Positions 1-6,808 of a stretch of 39,945 bases of DNA are shown here, piece after piece; the first letter of the stretch is position 1; every line of letters begins with the position of its first letter. Below the pieces are notes generated by a model. It searched no databases, was not told where the DNA came from, and saw only the letters and a list, made by a program, of their open reading frames with translations. The position numbers were made by a program, and so were the translations under genes. Source of the stretch: Acidobacteriota bacterium (lineage in GTDB: Bacteria > Acidobacteriota > Terriglobia > Bryobacterales > Bryobacteraceae); the NCBI GenBank assembly GCA_025354525.1, contig JANXMS010000620.1, positions 1 to 39,945 of the forward strand, in the 5' to 3' direction.

Positions 1-340
1 GCGGTGCTGGCGGCGGGCCGGGTTCGGTTATAGCAAGTCTTGACTTAACAGAGGGCATATCCGCGACGTCTGAATAGATCAGGAGCAATGTCGGGAGAGA
101 GGAAGGGGGAGAGAGCCTCGGCGAGATCGACGACAAGCGCAAGCATTGACGGGGCCCTGAGCTGGGACAAACGTAGTTTGCAGTCCGCCCAATACGGGGC
201 CGATAGTTCGGGTTTCCAGAACGCCTCCATTAAGGCGGGTATCGCTCTAGCACTGCGAGAACCTGCTCGCTGCCCGGCTCATTCAGAAGAGCGGCCAGAA
301 GTGCAGAAGTGTCCAGAATGTGGCTATAGGTCGCGCTCAC
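1..340 (-). pseudogene. PIN-domain (VapC-like) toxin, interrupted by a MITE and cut by the window edge
   Basis: The reading frame starts at GTG 340 and overlaps the end of the upstream antitoxin gene by 17 bp, as in many vapBC operons. Its first 31 residues include HILDTSALLAALLNEPGSE, the N-terminal strand and first acidic residue of PIN-domain RNases. The frame enters the repeat element at 249 and stops after five element-encoded residues at 230. Removing the element (31-249, one TA kept) joins the frame to bases 1-28, which stay open to the window edge. PIN toxins are usually about 130 residues and cleave RNA using a cluster of acidic residues, so the 31-residue fragment cannot be active. 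The family call rests on the short N-terminus; the rest of the gene lies outside the window. Confidence 0.62.
29..249. mobile_element. MITE-like element, copy A, with TA duplications at both ends
   Basis: This 219-bp element plus flanking TA dinucleotides (29-30 and 248-249) matches bases 576-796 without indels and with about ten substitutions, roughly 95% identity. The first 25 bases and the reverse complement of the last 25 share an imperfect inverted repeat, with common CTTAA and GAGG blocks in register and about 15 matches. TA target duplication with terminal inverted repeats is the pattern of Tc1/mariner (IS630)-type MITEs. It carries no transposase. A 61-codon minus-strand frame inside it resembles no protein I recognise. 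It interrupts the PIN toxin gene. Confidence 0.75.
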
Positions 341-803
341 GTGCGGCCTCGAGTCGCCGTTCTTCGATTTCCTCTTCCGACCAGACTTCGCCCGGATTCT
401 TATATTTAGCCAGTAGCTGCTGCGCCTTGCGGAGCGCCAATTGACGGGAACTGATCTCGACGCGATTTGATGCTTCATCCAGAGTAAACACGACATCCGT
501 ACCCGGCAGCAGTCCCATTTCCGTTCTCAATTTGAGCGGAACCAGAACTCTGCCAAAATTGTCGATCTTGGCAACTATAGCAAGTCTTGACTTAACAGAG
601 GGCACATCCGCGACGTCTGAAGAGATCAGGAGCAATGTTGGGAGAGAGGAAGGGGGAGAGAGCCTCGGCGAGATCGACGACAAGCGCGTGCATGGACTGG
701 GCCCTGAGCTGGGACAAACGTAGTTTGCCGTCCGCCCAATACGGGGCCGGTAGTTCGGGTTTCCAGAACGCCTCCATTAAGACGGGTATCGCTCTAACTT
801 CAT
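324..803 (-). pseudogene. AbrB/MazE-type antitoxin interrupted near its start by a MITE
   Basis: The body (about 575 down to 324) encodes VAKIDNFGRVLVPLKLRTEMGL, a SpoVT-AbrB swapped-hairpin DNA-binding domain, followed by a charged helical tail ending EEEIEERRLEAARERDL that would bind the toxin. The element at 578-796 splits it from its start. Deleting the element and keeping one TA rebuilds ATG AAG TTA GTT GCC AAG in frame (ATG at 803-801), giving MKLVAKIDNFGR. As the sequence stands, translation from 803 ends after eight codons inside the element. An ATG inside the element (683) could drive a 119-residue hybrid with a foreign N-terminus, so some residual antitoxin cannot be excluded. The gene stop overlaps the toxin start. 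Confidence 0.75.
576..796. mobile_element. MITE-like element, copy B, in the antitoxin gene
   Basis: This is the second copy of the 219-bp element, bounded by TA at 576-577 and 795-796, exactly 547 bp from copy A and in the same orientation. It has the same imperfect terminal inverted repeats. The substitutions between copies are scattered, so the two are separate, somewhat aged insertions or one copied from the other. Virtual excision restores an intact start for the antitoxin gene, which fixes the insertion boundaries and the TA target duplication. Confidence 0.78.
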
Positions 804-895
804 ATTTCCAGATTATCACGACCCGAAAAGTGATTGTCCCCGCGCTCGCCTCGAACTTCGGCGATTGCGTACGTGGCAAGTTGGCGTGCTTAGGC

Positions 896-910
896 CTCTC
901 TGAGCGAGAG
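896..910 (+). promoter_or_regulatory. Candidate operator upstream of the DUF433/DUF5615 operon
   Basis: CTCTC-TGAGC-GAGAG is a perfect 5+5 inverted repeat. It ends just before a TAATAT -10-like stretch (911-916) and the strong Shine-Dalgarno AAGGAG (922-927) of the gene at 937. Antitoxins usually repress their own operon from such sites. This is inference from position and symmetry only. Confidence 0.3.
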
Positions 911-936
911 TAATATAGAGCTAAGGAGTTTAGGCT

Positions 937-1167
937 ATGGCAGTTCTAGATTGGTCGCAATGTCCCGCGGTGGAAAGCGTTCCCGGCAGGGTGAGCGGCG
1001 CTTGGACGTTTCGCGATTCTCGCACGCCGGTGAAGGTCGTTTTTGAGAACCTTGAAGACGGCATGTCGTTCGATGAGATTATGGAGCAGTACCCCGTTTC
1101 TCTAGAAGAGATCAAAGCCGTGCTCGCGTTCGCTTCCGCCAGTCTCGATAAGGAACCTAGCTTTTAG
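937..1167 (+). CDS. DUF433-family antitoxin
   Basis: This 76-residue protein has the DUF433 core: a short beta region (GRVSGAWTFRDSRTPVKVVFENL), then the helix-turn-helix stretch EDGMSFDEIMEQYPVSLEEIKAVLAFA. DUF433 proteins are commonly the antitoxin partner of DUF5615 PIN-like proteins, and such a gene follows 6 bp downstream. The expected role is to bind and neutralise that toxin and to repress the operon. The start is well supported by AAGGAG nine bases upstream of ATG 937. An inverted repeat at 896-910 is a possible operator. Confidence 0.8.
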   Translation: MAVLDWSQCPAVESVPGRVSGAWTFRDSRTPVKVVFENLEDGMSFDEIMEQYPVSLEEIKAVLAFASASLDKEPSF

Positions 1168-1173
1168 GCTCTC

Positions 1174-1503
1174 GTGCTGATTTTGCTGGACAACAACGCG
1201 CCGCGCGGACTTGTCCGCGCACTGGCCAATCACGCCGTTATCGAAGCGAGAGAGTGCGGGTGGGCGACGCTGAAGAACGGCGACCTGCTAACCGCCGCGG
1301 AGCTAGCGGGTTTCGACGTCTTGCTGACGGCGGACAAGAATTTTCGATACCAGCAGAACCTGAAAGATCACAGGATCGCAGTCGTCGTTTTGACTCAACT
1401 CCGGTGGGGTCTTGTGAACAAGCGGTTGACAGAAATCACCGCGGCGGTGAACGCGGCCACACCTGGAAGTTACGCCGAAGTAGCCATCCCGTTTGATTTG
1501 TAG
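1174..1503 (+). CDS. DUF5615 PIN-like toxin
   Basis: The 109-residue protein begins with MLILLDNNAPRGLVRAL, the first PIN-like strand with its acidic residue, and continues with NGDLLTAAELAGFDVLLTADKNFRYQQNL, the conserved second half of the DUF5615 fold with a further aspartate. This is the usual size and layout for DUF5615 toxins, predicted metal-dependent RNases of the PIN-like clan. It starts with GTG at 1174, only 6 bp after the DUF433 gene, so the two are co-transcribed. Unlike the neighbouring AbrB/PIN module, this pair is intact. Confidence 0.78.
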   Translation: MLILLDNNAPRGLVRALANHAVIEARECGWATLKNGDLLTAAELAGFDVLLTADKNFRYQQNLKDHRIAVVVLTQLRWGLVNKRLTEITAAVNAATPGSYAEVAIPFDL

Positions 1504-1525
1504 AGACGAGGCTTTGCCTGATGCC

Positions 1526-1810
1526 CTAAAGAATGGCGAACACGGGCGGGGTGCCGAGGGGCGCGTCGGTTTCGGGTTCCTGCAAGACTTCGACGCCGCG
1601 GACTTGGCTCCAGCGGGGCCCTTGGTGGAGTCGACCCTCGAAATCAGCCAGGACATCGAACGGGCCTTCGGCAAGAGCTTCGACCCGACCGTCGTCGAGA
1701 TTTCGGACCCAACCTCTGAGGCCTCGGGAGACGGCCTCGCGTTGGACGAAATTTCGGAAGCCGACTCCCTGCACTTGGCCGCGGACAAAATATCGGCGGC
1801 ATTCGGCCAT
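1526..1810 (-). CDS. acyP: Acylphosphatase
   Basis: This 94-residue protein carries the acylphosphatase signature: VRGQVQGVGFRNFV with the substrate-binding arginine (R19) and GWVRNLDDGRVEALAEG with the catalytic asparagine (N37). It hydrolyses carboxyl-phosphate bonds of small acyl phosphates in the cytoplasm. The length is typical. It starts 5 bp after the stop of the pyrophosphatase gene on the same strand, so the two phosphate-releasing hydrolases form an operon. Confidence 0.92.
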   Translation of the reverse strand: MAECRRYFVRGQVQGVGFRNFVQREAVSRGLRGWVRNLDDGRVEALAEGPFDVLADFEGRLHQGPRWSQVRGVEVLQEPETDAPLGTPPVFAIL

Positions 1811-1815
1811 GACTG

Positions 1816-2382
1816 CTATTCAGCCTGGGGTGCTGCCGCGGCGGCGGCCTTCTTCCCTTCAAGGTATCGAGTGCGGCTTTCGATGATGGCCTTGCGGGCC
1901 TCAATGGGGCCTCCCCAGCCGTCCATTTTGGGCATGGAGCCTTGGAGTTCTTTGTAGATCGAGAAAAAGTGCTCGATCTCCCGGCGGACGTGAGGGAAGA
2001 TCTGGTCCATCGTATGGATCTGATCGTAGCGGGGATTTCTGGTGGGGACGGCTAGGATTTTCTGGTCGCCTTCGTTGGCGTCCACCATGTTGAGCACTCC
2101 GACGGGCCGCACTTCGATCAAGCAACCGGTAAAACTGGGCTCCTGGACGAGAACGAGGACGTCCATGGGGTCGTTGTCCTCGGCTAAGGTGCCGGGGATG
2201 AAGCCGTAGTCGCCGGGGTAATGCATGGGCGAATAGAGAGCGCGATCGAGCCGGAAAATCCCAAGTTTGCCGTCGTACTCAATTTTGTTCGCGGAGTTTT
2301 TGGGGATTTCCACAATGGCGCGACAAATTTCGGGGCAATCGGGACCCGGTTCCATGTCATAGAGGCTGATGGGCGAGTGCAC
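1816..2382 (-). CDS. ppa: Inorganic pyrophosphatase (family I)
   Basis: It hydrolyses pyrophosphate to phosphate, pulling biosynthetic reactions forward. Family I features are clear: AIVEIPKNSANKIEYD (substrate-binding glutamate and lysine), YPGDYGFIPGTLAEDNDPMDVLVLV (metal-binding aspartates) and a lysine- and tyrosine-bearing C-terminal helix. An alanine-rich tail (KKAAAAAAPQAE) ends the protein. The frame is open up to 2508, but I choose GTG 2382 because homologous proteins start just before the LYDMEPGPD segment and the upstream residues look non-coding. ATG 2355 is the alternative. At 188 residues it has normal length, and acyP follows directly. Confidence 0.9.
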   Translation of the reverse strand: MHSPISLYDMEPGPDCPEICRAIVEIPKNSANKIEYDGKLGIFRLDRALYSPMHYPGDYGFIPGTLAEDNDPMDVLVLVQEPSFTGCLIEVRPVGVLNMVDANEGDQKILAVPTRNPRYDQIHTMDQIFPHVRREIEHFFSIYKELQGSMPKMDGWGGPIEARKAIIESRTRYLEGKKAAAAAAPQAE

Positions 2383-2586
2383 CTGCTCAGGGTAGCAAAA
2401 TGGAGTTGGTGAAGGGAAGCGGGGGGAGCCGGTCTTGGGGTAGGAAAGGCTCTCGACTACAACCCGTTGTGGGGTCCCTCCATAATTCGCCTTTCGTTCG
2501 CCATGCAAGGTCGGATGATTCCGTAAAGCGTTTGCCGACAGCAGTTTAGCGAAGAAAGATGATGCCCGTCTTTCGCAAGATTTCTC

Positions 2587-2615
2587 TTGCTATGCATCGT
2601 CAGGCAGCGTAAACT
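2587..2615 (+). promoter_or_regulatory. Candidate sigma-70 promoter for the dcw cluster
   Basis: TTGCTA (2587-2592) and TAAACT (2610-2615) are separated by 17 bp, each matching four of six consensus bases, about 75 bp before mraZ. The region 2383-2688 separates divergent ppa and mraZ and must hold promoters for both. I saw no other convincing structure in it, and no clear array of MraZ-type TGGG direct repeats. Confidence 0.3.
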
Positions 2616-2688
2616 TTGGGAATAGTAGCTTCAAAGCGGCTCCAAAGTAGCCCGGAAGTACTAAGAAAGCGTAGAATAGAGTGTAGCA

Positions 2689-3171
2689 GTGACAGAAGAA
2701 GAGCTCAGCCAAAAACAGCTTGAGGCCCCGCCCGGGAGTTTTTCTCTCAAGGTGGACGGTCAAGGTCGTTTGGCGATTCCTCGGGAATGGGAGCACTACT
2801 TCGTTGGCAAGTTGGACGAGAAGGAATTTTTCATCACCTTCGAGAAGGGCTGGTTGAAGATTTTTCCGAGGCAGATTTGGTTTAAGCAGAACGCGACTGC
2901 ATTCCGGGAGAAGTCCGAGGAAGAGTACGAAGACTGGAGCATCACGATGCAGCATTATGGCGTGATGACCGGATTCGATAAAGAGTATCGGCTCACCCCG
3001 AGCCAGACACTGCGGACGGAGATGAACCTGAAGGGTGCCGAGTTGATCATGATGAATCACCAGGGCACTTTGCGGGGGATGTTGAAGACGGATTATGAAC
3101 AGCGTCGGCGTGACGCTGAGGAAGCAACCAACAAGCAACAGTCCCGGCCGGATGGCCTGCGGATGCTGTAA
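2689..3171 (+). CDS. mraZ: MraZ-like transcriptional regulator, first gene of the dcw cluster
   Basis: This 160-residue protein has two SpoVT-AbrB-like repeats: FSLKVDGQGRLAIPREWEHYF near residues 18-38 and EYRLTPSQTLRTEMNLKGAELIM near 103-125. That is the MraZ layout. MraZ proteins form rings and bind repeats upstream of their own operon to repress division genes. The sequence is divergent from textbook MraZ and has a charged, glutamine-rich C-terminus. The start is GTG 2689; no strong Shine-Dalgarno is visible. Position directly before rsmH supports the call. Confidence 0.82.
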   Translation: MTEEELSQKQLEAPPGSFSLKVDGQGRLAIPREWEHYFVGKLDEKEFFITFEKGWLKIFPRQIWFKQNATAFREKSEEEYEDWSITMQHYGVMTGFDKEYRLTPSQTLRTEMNLKGAELIMMNHQGTLRGMLKTDYEQRRRDAEEATNKQQSRPDGLRML

Positions 3172-3185
3172 CCGAAATTAGATGC

Positions 3186-4046
3186 ATGCACTACCCTGTA
3201 CTACTGCCGGAGACGATGGAATGGATGAATATCCATTCGGGCGGCGTGTATGCGGATTTGACATGCGGCATGGGTTCTCATACCCGGGCGTTAGCCGAGC
3301 GGGCGGCTCCGGGGATGGTTTATGCGCTGGACCGGGATGCCGAGTCGCTGGCGATGGCCAAGGCGAACTTGGCGGACGGGCCGCAGAACATAGAATTTAT
3401 CCACACGGCATTTTCGGAGGCGCCACGGGTGCTGCGGGAGCGGGGTGTGGGCAAGCTGGACGGACTAACGGCAGACCTGGGCGTATCGCGGGTGCAGTTA
3501 ACGGGTCAGCGTGGGTTTTCCTTCTCGACGGACGGTCCCTTAGATATGAGGCTGGATGCTTCTCAGGGATTTACGGCCGCAGAGTTAGTGAATCAACTTC
3601 CGGAACGGGAGTTGGCGAATTTGTTGTTCAACTTAGCCCAAGAAAGGAGGAGTTACGTCATAGCCAGAGCACTCGTAAGGAATCGACCGATTCATTCTTC
3701 GCTGCAGTTAGCGGAGATTGTATCCCGGTCGGTTCCACGTACGAGCCACAAGTTACACCCGGCTACTTTGACGTTCATGGCTCTTCGGATGGCTGTCAAT
3801 CAAGAGTTGGACGAGGTTACCGCGCTGATGGAAGCGCTGCCCGAGTTGTTAAAGCCTGGCGCACGAGCCGCCGTGATTGCTTTTCATTCCGGGGAAGCAA
3901 AGATTGTAAAGACGTATTTTCAACGCTTGCACAAGGAAGGGCGGGCGCGACTCTTAACCAAACATGCCGTCAAACCGACGGATCGGGAAGTATTCGAAAA
4001 TTCAGCCAGCCGCAGCGCCACGCTCCGCGTACTGGAATTGGTGTAA
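3186..4046 (+). CDS. rsmH: 16S rRNA m4C1402 methyltransferase RsmH
   Basis: It methylates N4 of C1402 in 16S rRNA using S-adenosylmethionine. The sequence shows HYPVLLPETMEWM at the N-terminus, the SAM-binding YADLTCGMGSHTRA, GLTADLGVSRVQL, GFSFSTDGPLDMRLD, and LTFMALRMAVNQELDEV. Two normally conserved blocks differ: the usual SFHSLEDR is AFHSGEAK, and the usual NPRSRSA is NSASRSA. The length (286 aa) is slightly short for the family. ATG 3186 gives the family N-terminus; the overlapping ATG 3182 is in another frame. It starts 14 bp after mraZ. Confidence 0.93.
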   Translation: MHYPVLLPETMEWMNIHSGGVYADLTCGMGSHTRALAERAAPGMVYALDRDAESLAMAKANLADGPQNIEFIHTAFSEAPRVLRERGVGKLDGLTADLGVSRVQLTGQRGFSFSTDGPLDMRLDASQGFTAAELVNQLPERELANLLFNLAQERRSYVIARALVRNRPIHSSLQLAEIVSRSVPRTSHKLHPATLTFMALRMAVNQELDEVTALMEALPELLKPGARAAVIAFHSGEAKIVKTYFQRLHKEGRARLLTKHAVKPTDREVFENSASRSATLRVLELV

Positions 4047-4082
4047 TCGAGTTAGTAGGGAATGTCGAGGGGGTAACAGAAA

Positions 4083-4580
4083 ATGGGAACTTTCGCGAGT
4101 GTATTTAACCGAGTACTGCCGCTGATTGCGGGCGGGGAACGAAACGATTTCAAGGAACGGATGACGCCTCGCCCTGAGCCGTGCGCATTGCGCGCGATGC
4201 CGAACGAGGACATTCATTTATTTATCAAGCGGATCGATAACAATCGCGTAATCCGCACGGAAGACAAGCAAGCGACGGCGACCTGTTGGCGGACGATCGG
4301 GGTGGCAGGCCTTTCGGCGGTAATTGCTGTGGGCATGATTGTTCCGACGGCCTACGGGCAGCTGGCTGGCTATCAAATTGAGCGCTCGCGGGAAGAGCAG
4401 TCGCGGTTGAGAAAGCAATTAGCGCAGCTTGAAGCGATGGAAGCCCAGTTGTTGAGCCCAGCGACGCTGGCGCGTATGGCGGATGACCAGAATTTTGTCG
4501 AGGCTTCTCCGGAGACGATGGTGGTCCTCAATGTCGATCGGTCGACGGCATTGGCGATGAATCAGAGTCCGAAGCAGTAG
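4083..4580 (+). CDS. ftsL: FtsL-like division protein
   Basis: This 165-residue bitopic protein has a cytoplasmic N-terminus of about 70 residues, one membrane helix (VAGLSAVIAVGMIVPTAYGQLAG, about residues 75-97), then a coiled coil (EEQSRLRKQLAQLEAMEAQLL) and a short tail with the ASPETMVVL segment. Size, topology and place between rsmH and ftsI match FtsL, which joins FtsB and FtsQ to activate FtsWI septal synthesis. FtsL is poorly conserved in sequence, so the call rests mainly on topology and synteny. The long cytoplasmic region is unusual compared with the E. coli protein. Confidence 0.78.
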   Translation: MGTFASVFNRVLPLIAGGERNDFKERMTPRPEPCALRAMPNEDIHLFIKRIDNNRVIRTEDKQATATCWRTIGVAGLSAVIAVGMIVPTAYGQLAGYQIERSREEQSRLRKQLAQLEAMEAQLLSPATLARMADDQNFVEASPETMVVLNVDRSTALAMNQSPKQ

Positions 4581-4596
4581 AAACAGTTTTTCCATG

Positions 4597-4680
4597 CCGG
4601 GGGCGGCTGGCTTCCATTCCCATTCCCCCGTCGCGAATTTCGGTTCGCGAACAGCCGCCCTCGGATTCTTTCGATTTTTG
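4597..4680 (+). terminator. Large stem-loop with downstream T-rich tract: possible attenuator between ftsL and ftsI
   Basis: A 13-bp GC-rich stem with one G-U pair is formed by 4597-4609 and 4652-4664 (core GGGCGGCTG / CAGCCGCCC). Its loop holds a second perfect 6-bp hairpin, CGCGAA (4632-4637) with TTCGCG (4644-4649). A T-rich stretch with a run of five T (4675-4679) follows, as at intrinsic terminators. It lies inside the operon, so read-through must occur; attenuation is an inference. Confidence 0.45.
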
Positions 4681-4688
4681 TATCTGAA

Positions 4689-4779
4689 TTTCCTCCCCCG
4701 AAGGAAAGGCCGCAAGGTCCTGGAAGTAGGGCGAGCGTGCTTACTGCACAAGTAAGTAAGGCCAACGACACGCTTGCCC
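4689..4779 (+). ncRNA. Candidate structured leader RNA upstream of ftsI
   Basis: Three further hairpins follow the terminator-like stem. TTTCCT (4689-4694) pairs with AGGAAA (4702-4707). GGCC-GCAA-GGTC (4708-4719) forms a GNRA-tetraloop hairpin. An 11-bp stem with one G-U pair (4729-4739 / 4769-4779, GGGCGAGCGTG / CACGCTTGCCC) carries a directly stacked inner hairpin CTTACT-GCACA-AGTAAG (4740-4756) and a 12-nt one-sided bulge. It ends 22 bp before ftsI. I cannot match it to a known riboswitch class. Confidence 0.4.
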
Positions 4780-4801
4780 GGTTTCCAGTGGAATTATTAC
4801 G

Positions 4802-6808
4802 ATGGACAGCAACATGGAGACGACGGCAGAGCCGCAATCGCATAAGCGATTGATTTTCGTGACTTGGTGTGCACTCGGTTGGGGACTGATTATCTTCGGA
4901 CGATTGGTGCAGCTCCAGGTTTTCGAGCATGAGGAGCTTTCAAAGCGCGCCCAGGCTCAACAATCGAAGAAGACAAAAGTCGTAGCGCTTCGAGGGCAGA
5001 TCCTGATGCGCGACGCGGGTAAGCTGGCGATGAGCGTACCAGTCGATGCGATTAGCATCAATCCGATGCAGATTCCGGACGTCGACTTTGCGACCAGCAT
5101 GTTGGCGTCGACGCTGGAGTTGAAGGTGGCTGACCTTGAAGCGAGCATCATGGAAGCGAGAACGGCTCGGCGGGGCTACCTGCGGATCAAAGAGCACGCG
5201 ACTATGGAGCAGGTCGACCGGCTGCGGTCATACAAGCTGGACTATGTGACAGTGGAAGCGGTGGGTAAGCGGATCTATCCGAAGCAGACGTTGGCGGCGA
5301 ATGTGGTTGGTTCGTTGAACGGCGACGGGCGGGGCGAGGGTGGTCTGGAGCTTGGCTCGGAAGAGGATTTGGCGGGACTCGATGGCCATTTGATTGTGGA
5401 TCGGGATTCCCGTAGCCGGGGATACAACCGGAGCTACGAAGGCGAGCCAACGGCGGGGCAGGACATTACGTTGACGCTGGACGAGGGCATCCAGTTCATC
5501 GCCGAGAAAGCACTGCGAGAGGCGATGGAGCGGGAGAATATTCCGTTTGGTTCGTTGGTGGTTCTGCACGTGAAGACCGGCGAGATCCTGGCGATGGCCA
5601 GTTGGCCTACTTTTGATCCGAATGTCCGTTTCCAGGACAAGCGCGAGTTCAGTGGCCGACTGAACAATGCGCTGACGGTCCCCTTCGAACCCGGATCGGT
5701 TTGCAAGGTGATGACCATTACGGCGGCGCTAGAGACGACGAATCTGCGGCCGGAGACACCGATTGTTTGCGGTGGCACGGTGATGCGGATTCTGGGTCGG
5801 GACATTCATGATGAGCACGCCTACGGGGTATTGCCGATGCAGATGGTGCTTGCCAAGTCTTCGAATCTCGGCGCGGTAAACATTGGCATGAGGGTGGGCA
5901 AAGAGAACCTTTACCACTACATGAAGCTGTTCGGGTTCGGCGATACGTTGGGCATTGGCTTGCCTGGCGAATCGGGCGGTGTGATGCGACCGACGCGGCA
6001 GTGGAATCCGGATTCGATTGCATCGATCGCAATTGGCCACGAGATGATGACGACGACGCTGCAACTGGCGCAGGCGGCTTCGATCATAGCCAACAATGGA
6101 ACGCTGATGAAGCCACGGCTGATCTTGCATCGGCAGTCTCCCGGCGGGCCTATCGAAAGAGAGCCGGGGGCGGTTCCGGAGAGGCGGATTAAGCCGGAGA
6201 CGGCGATCATGATGCGCCGGATGATGGAGATGGTGGTGCTTGAGGGGACCGGCAAGGCGGCGAAGTTGAAGGGCTACACGTCAGGCGGCAAGACGGGCAC
6301 GGGCAAAATTTTTGAGCAGGGCAAGGGCTATCGGAGTTTGTACAACTCTACGTTCATGGGCTTTGCTCCGGTGGCGAACCCGGAGATCGTGGTGGTGGTA
6401 ACTTTAAACCGGACGACGAAGAAGGCTGGCGGAGTCGCTGGACCGGTGTTTCGCGATGTGGCCCAGGGCGCTTTGCGGATTTTGGGTGTGCCGAAGGACC
6501 TCCCGGAGCCGGAGCCCGTGAGCCAGGCCCCGGCGCGGAGTTCAAAAGAGACCGAGACCCAAGACGAAGAGGAAGAAGAGAAAGAGCTGGAGCGTCAGTT
6601 TAATGTTGCGCAACAGGATTCTCGAGTCGTGGCCGGGCCCAAGGTACCTAACTTTAAGGGCATGACCCTGCGAGCGGTTTTGCACAAGTCGGCGGCCGAA
6701 GGTTTTCGGGTGGACGTGGTGGGGTCTGGCGTGGCGAAGCGGCAGCAACCGCCGCCGGGCGCGGTGCTGGACCAGACGCGGCGCATTCTCGTGGTGTTTT
6801 CGCGGTGA
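4802..6808 (+). CDS. ftsI: FtsI / PBP3 septal transpeptidase with C-terminal PASTA domain
   Basis: This 668-residue class B penicillin-binding protein crosslinks septal peptidoglycan with FtsW. A short cytoplasmic tail and a membrane helix (about 17-40) lead to the dimerisation domain (ALRGQILMRD near 62-71). The transpeptidase domain has SVCK (S299 nucleophile, K302), SSN (353-355) and KTGTG (497-501). An acidic linker (ETQDEEEEEKELE, about 585-597) joins it to a PASTA domain (about 605-668, VPNFKGMTLRAVLHKSAAEGFRV). ATG 4802 is used; ATG 4814 is possible. It follows the only sizeable gap in the cluster and its stop overlaps the murE start (GTGA). Confidence 0.95.
   Translation: MDSNMETTAEPQSHKRLIFVTWCALGWGLIIFGRLVQLQVFEHEELSKRAQAQQSKKTKVVALRGQILMRDAGKLAMSVPVDAISINPMQIPDVDFATSMLASTLELKVADLEASIMEARTARRGYLRIKEHATMEQVDRLRSYKLDYVTVEAVGKRIYPKQTLAANVVGSLNGDGRGEGGLELGSEEDLAGLDGHLIVDRDSRSRGYNRSYEGEPTAGQDITLTLDEGIQFIAEKALREAMERENIPFGSLVVLHVKTGEILAMASWPTFDPNVRFQDKREFSGRLNNALTVPFEPGSVCKVMTITAALETTNLRPETPIVCGGTVMRILGRDIHDEHAYGVLPMQMVLAKSSNLGAVNIGMRVGKENLYHYMKLFGFGDTLGIGLPGESGGVMRPTRQWNPDSIASIAIGHEMMTTTLQLAQAASIIANNGTLMKPRLILHRQSPGGPIEREPGAVPERRIKPETAIMMRRMMEMVVLEGTGKAAKLKGYTSGGKTGTGKIFEQGKGYRSLYNSTFMGFAPVANPEIVVVVTLNRTTKKAGGVAGPVFRDVAQGALRILGVPKDLPEPEPVSQAPARSSKETETQDEEEEEKELERQFNVAQQDSRVVAGPKVPNFKGMTLRAVLHKSAAEGFRVDVVGSGVAKRQQPPPGAVLDQTRRILVVFSR

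Noticed and set aside
45-230. A 61-codon minus-strand frame inside MITE copy A, also open in copy B
   Set aside because: The frame is kept in both copies, but they are only about 5% diverged and the substitutions are not biased toward silent changes. No domain is visible.
2383-2508. N-terminal extension of the pyrophosphatase to ATG 2508
   Set aside because: The added residues do not resemble family I pyrophosphatases and would fill the divergent promoter region.
2509-2688. MraZ-binding repeats (TGGG-type) upstream of mraZ
   Set aside because: Only one TGGG-like match is visible, not the regular direct repeats required.
3182-4108. A 308-codon plus-strand frame covering rsmH, starting 4 bp before it
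   Set aside because: It is an alternate frame of a clear RsmH gene; its translation is rich in Gly, Arg and Ser without any domain.
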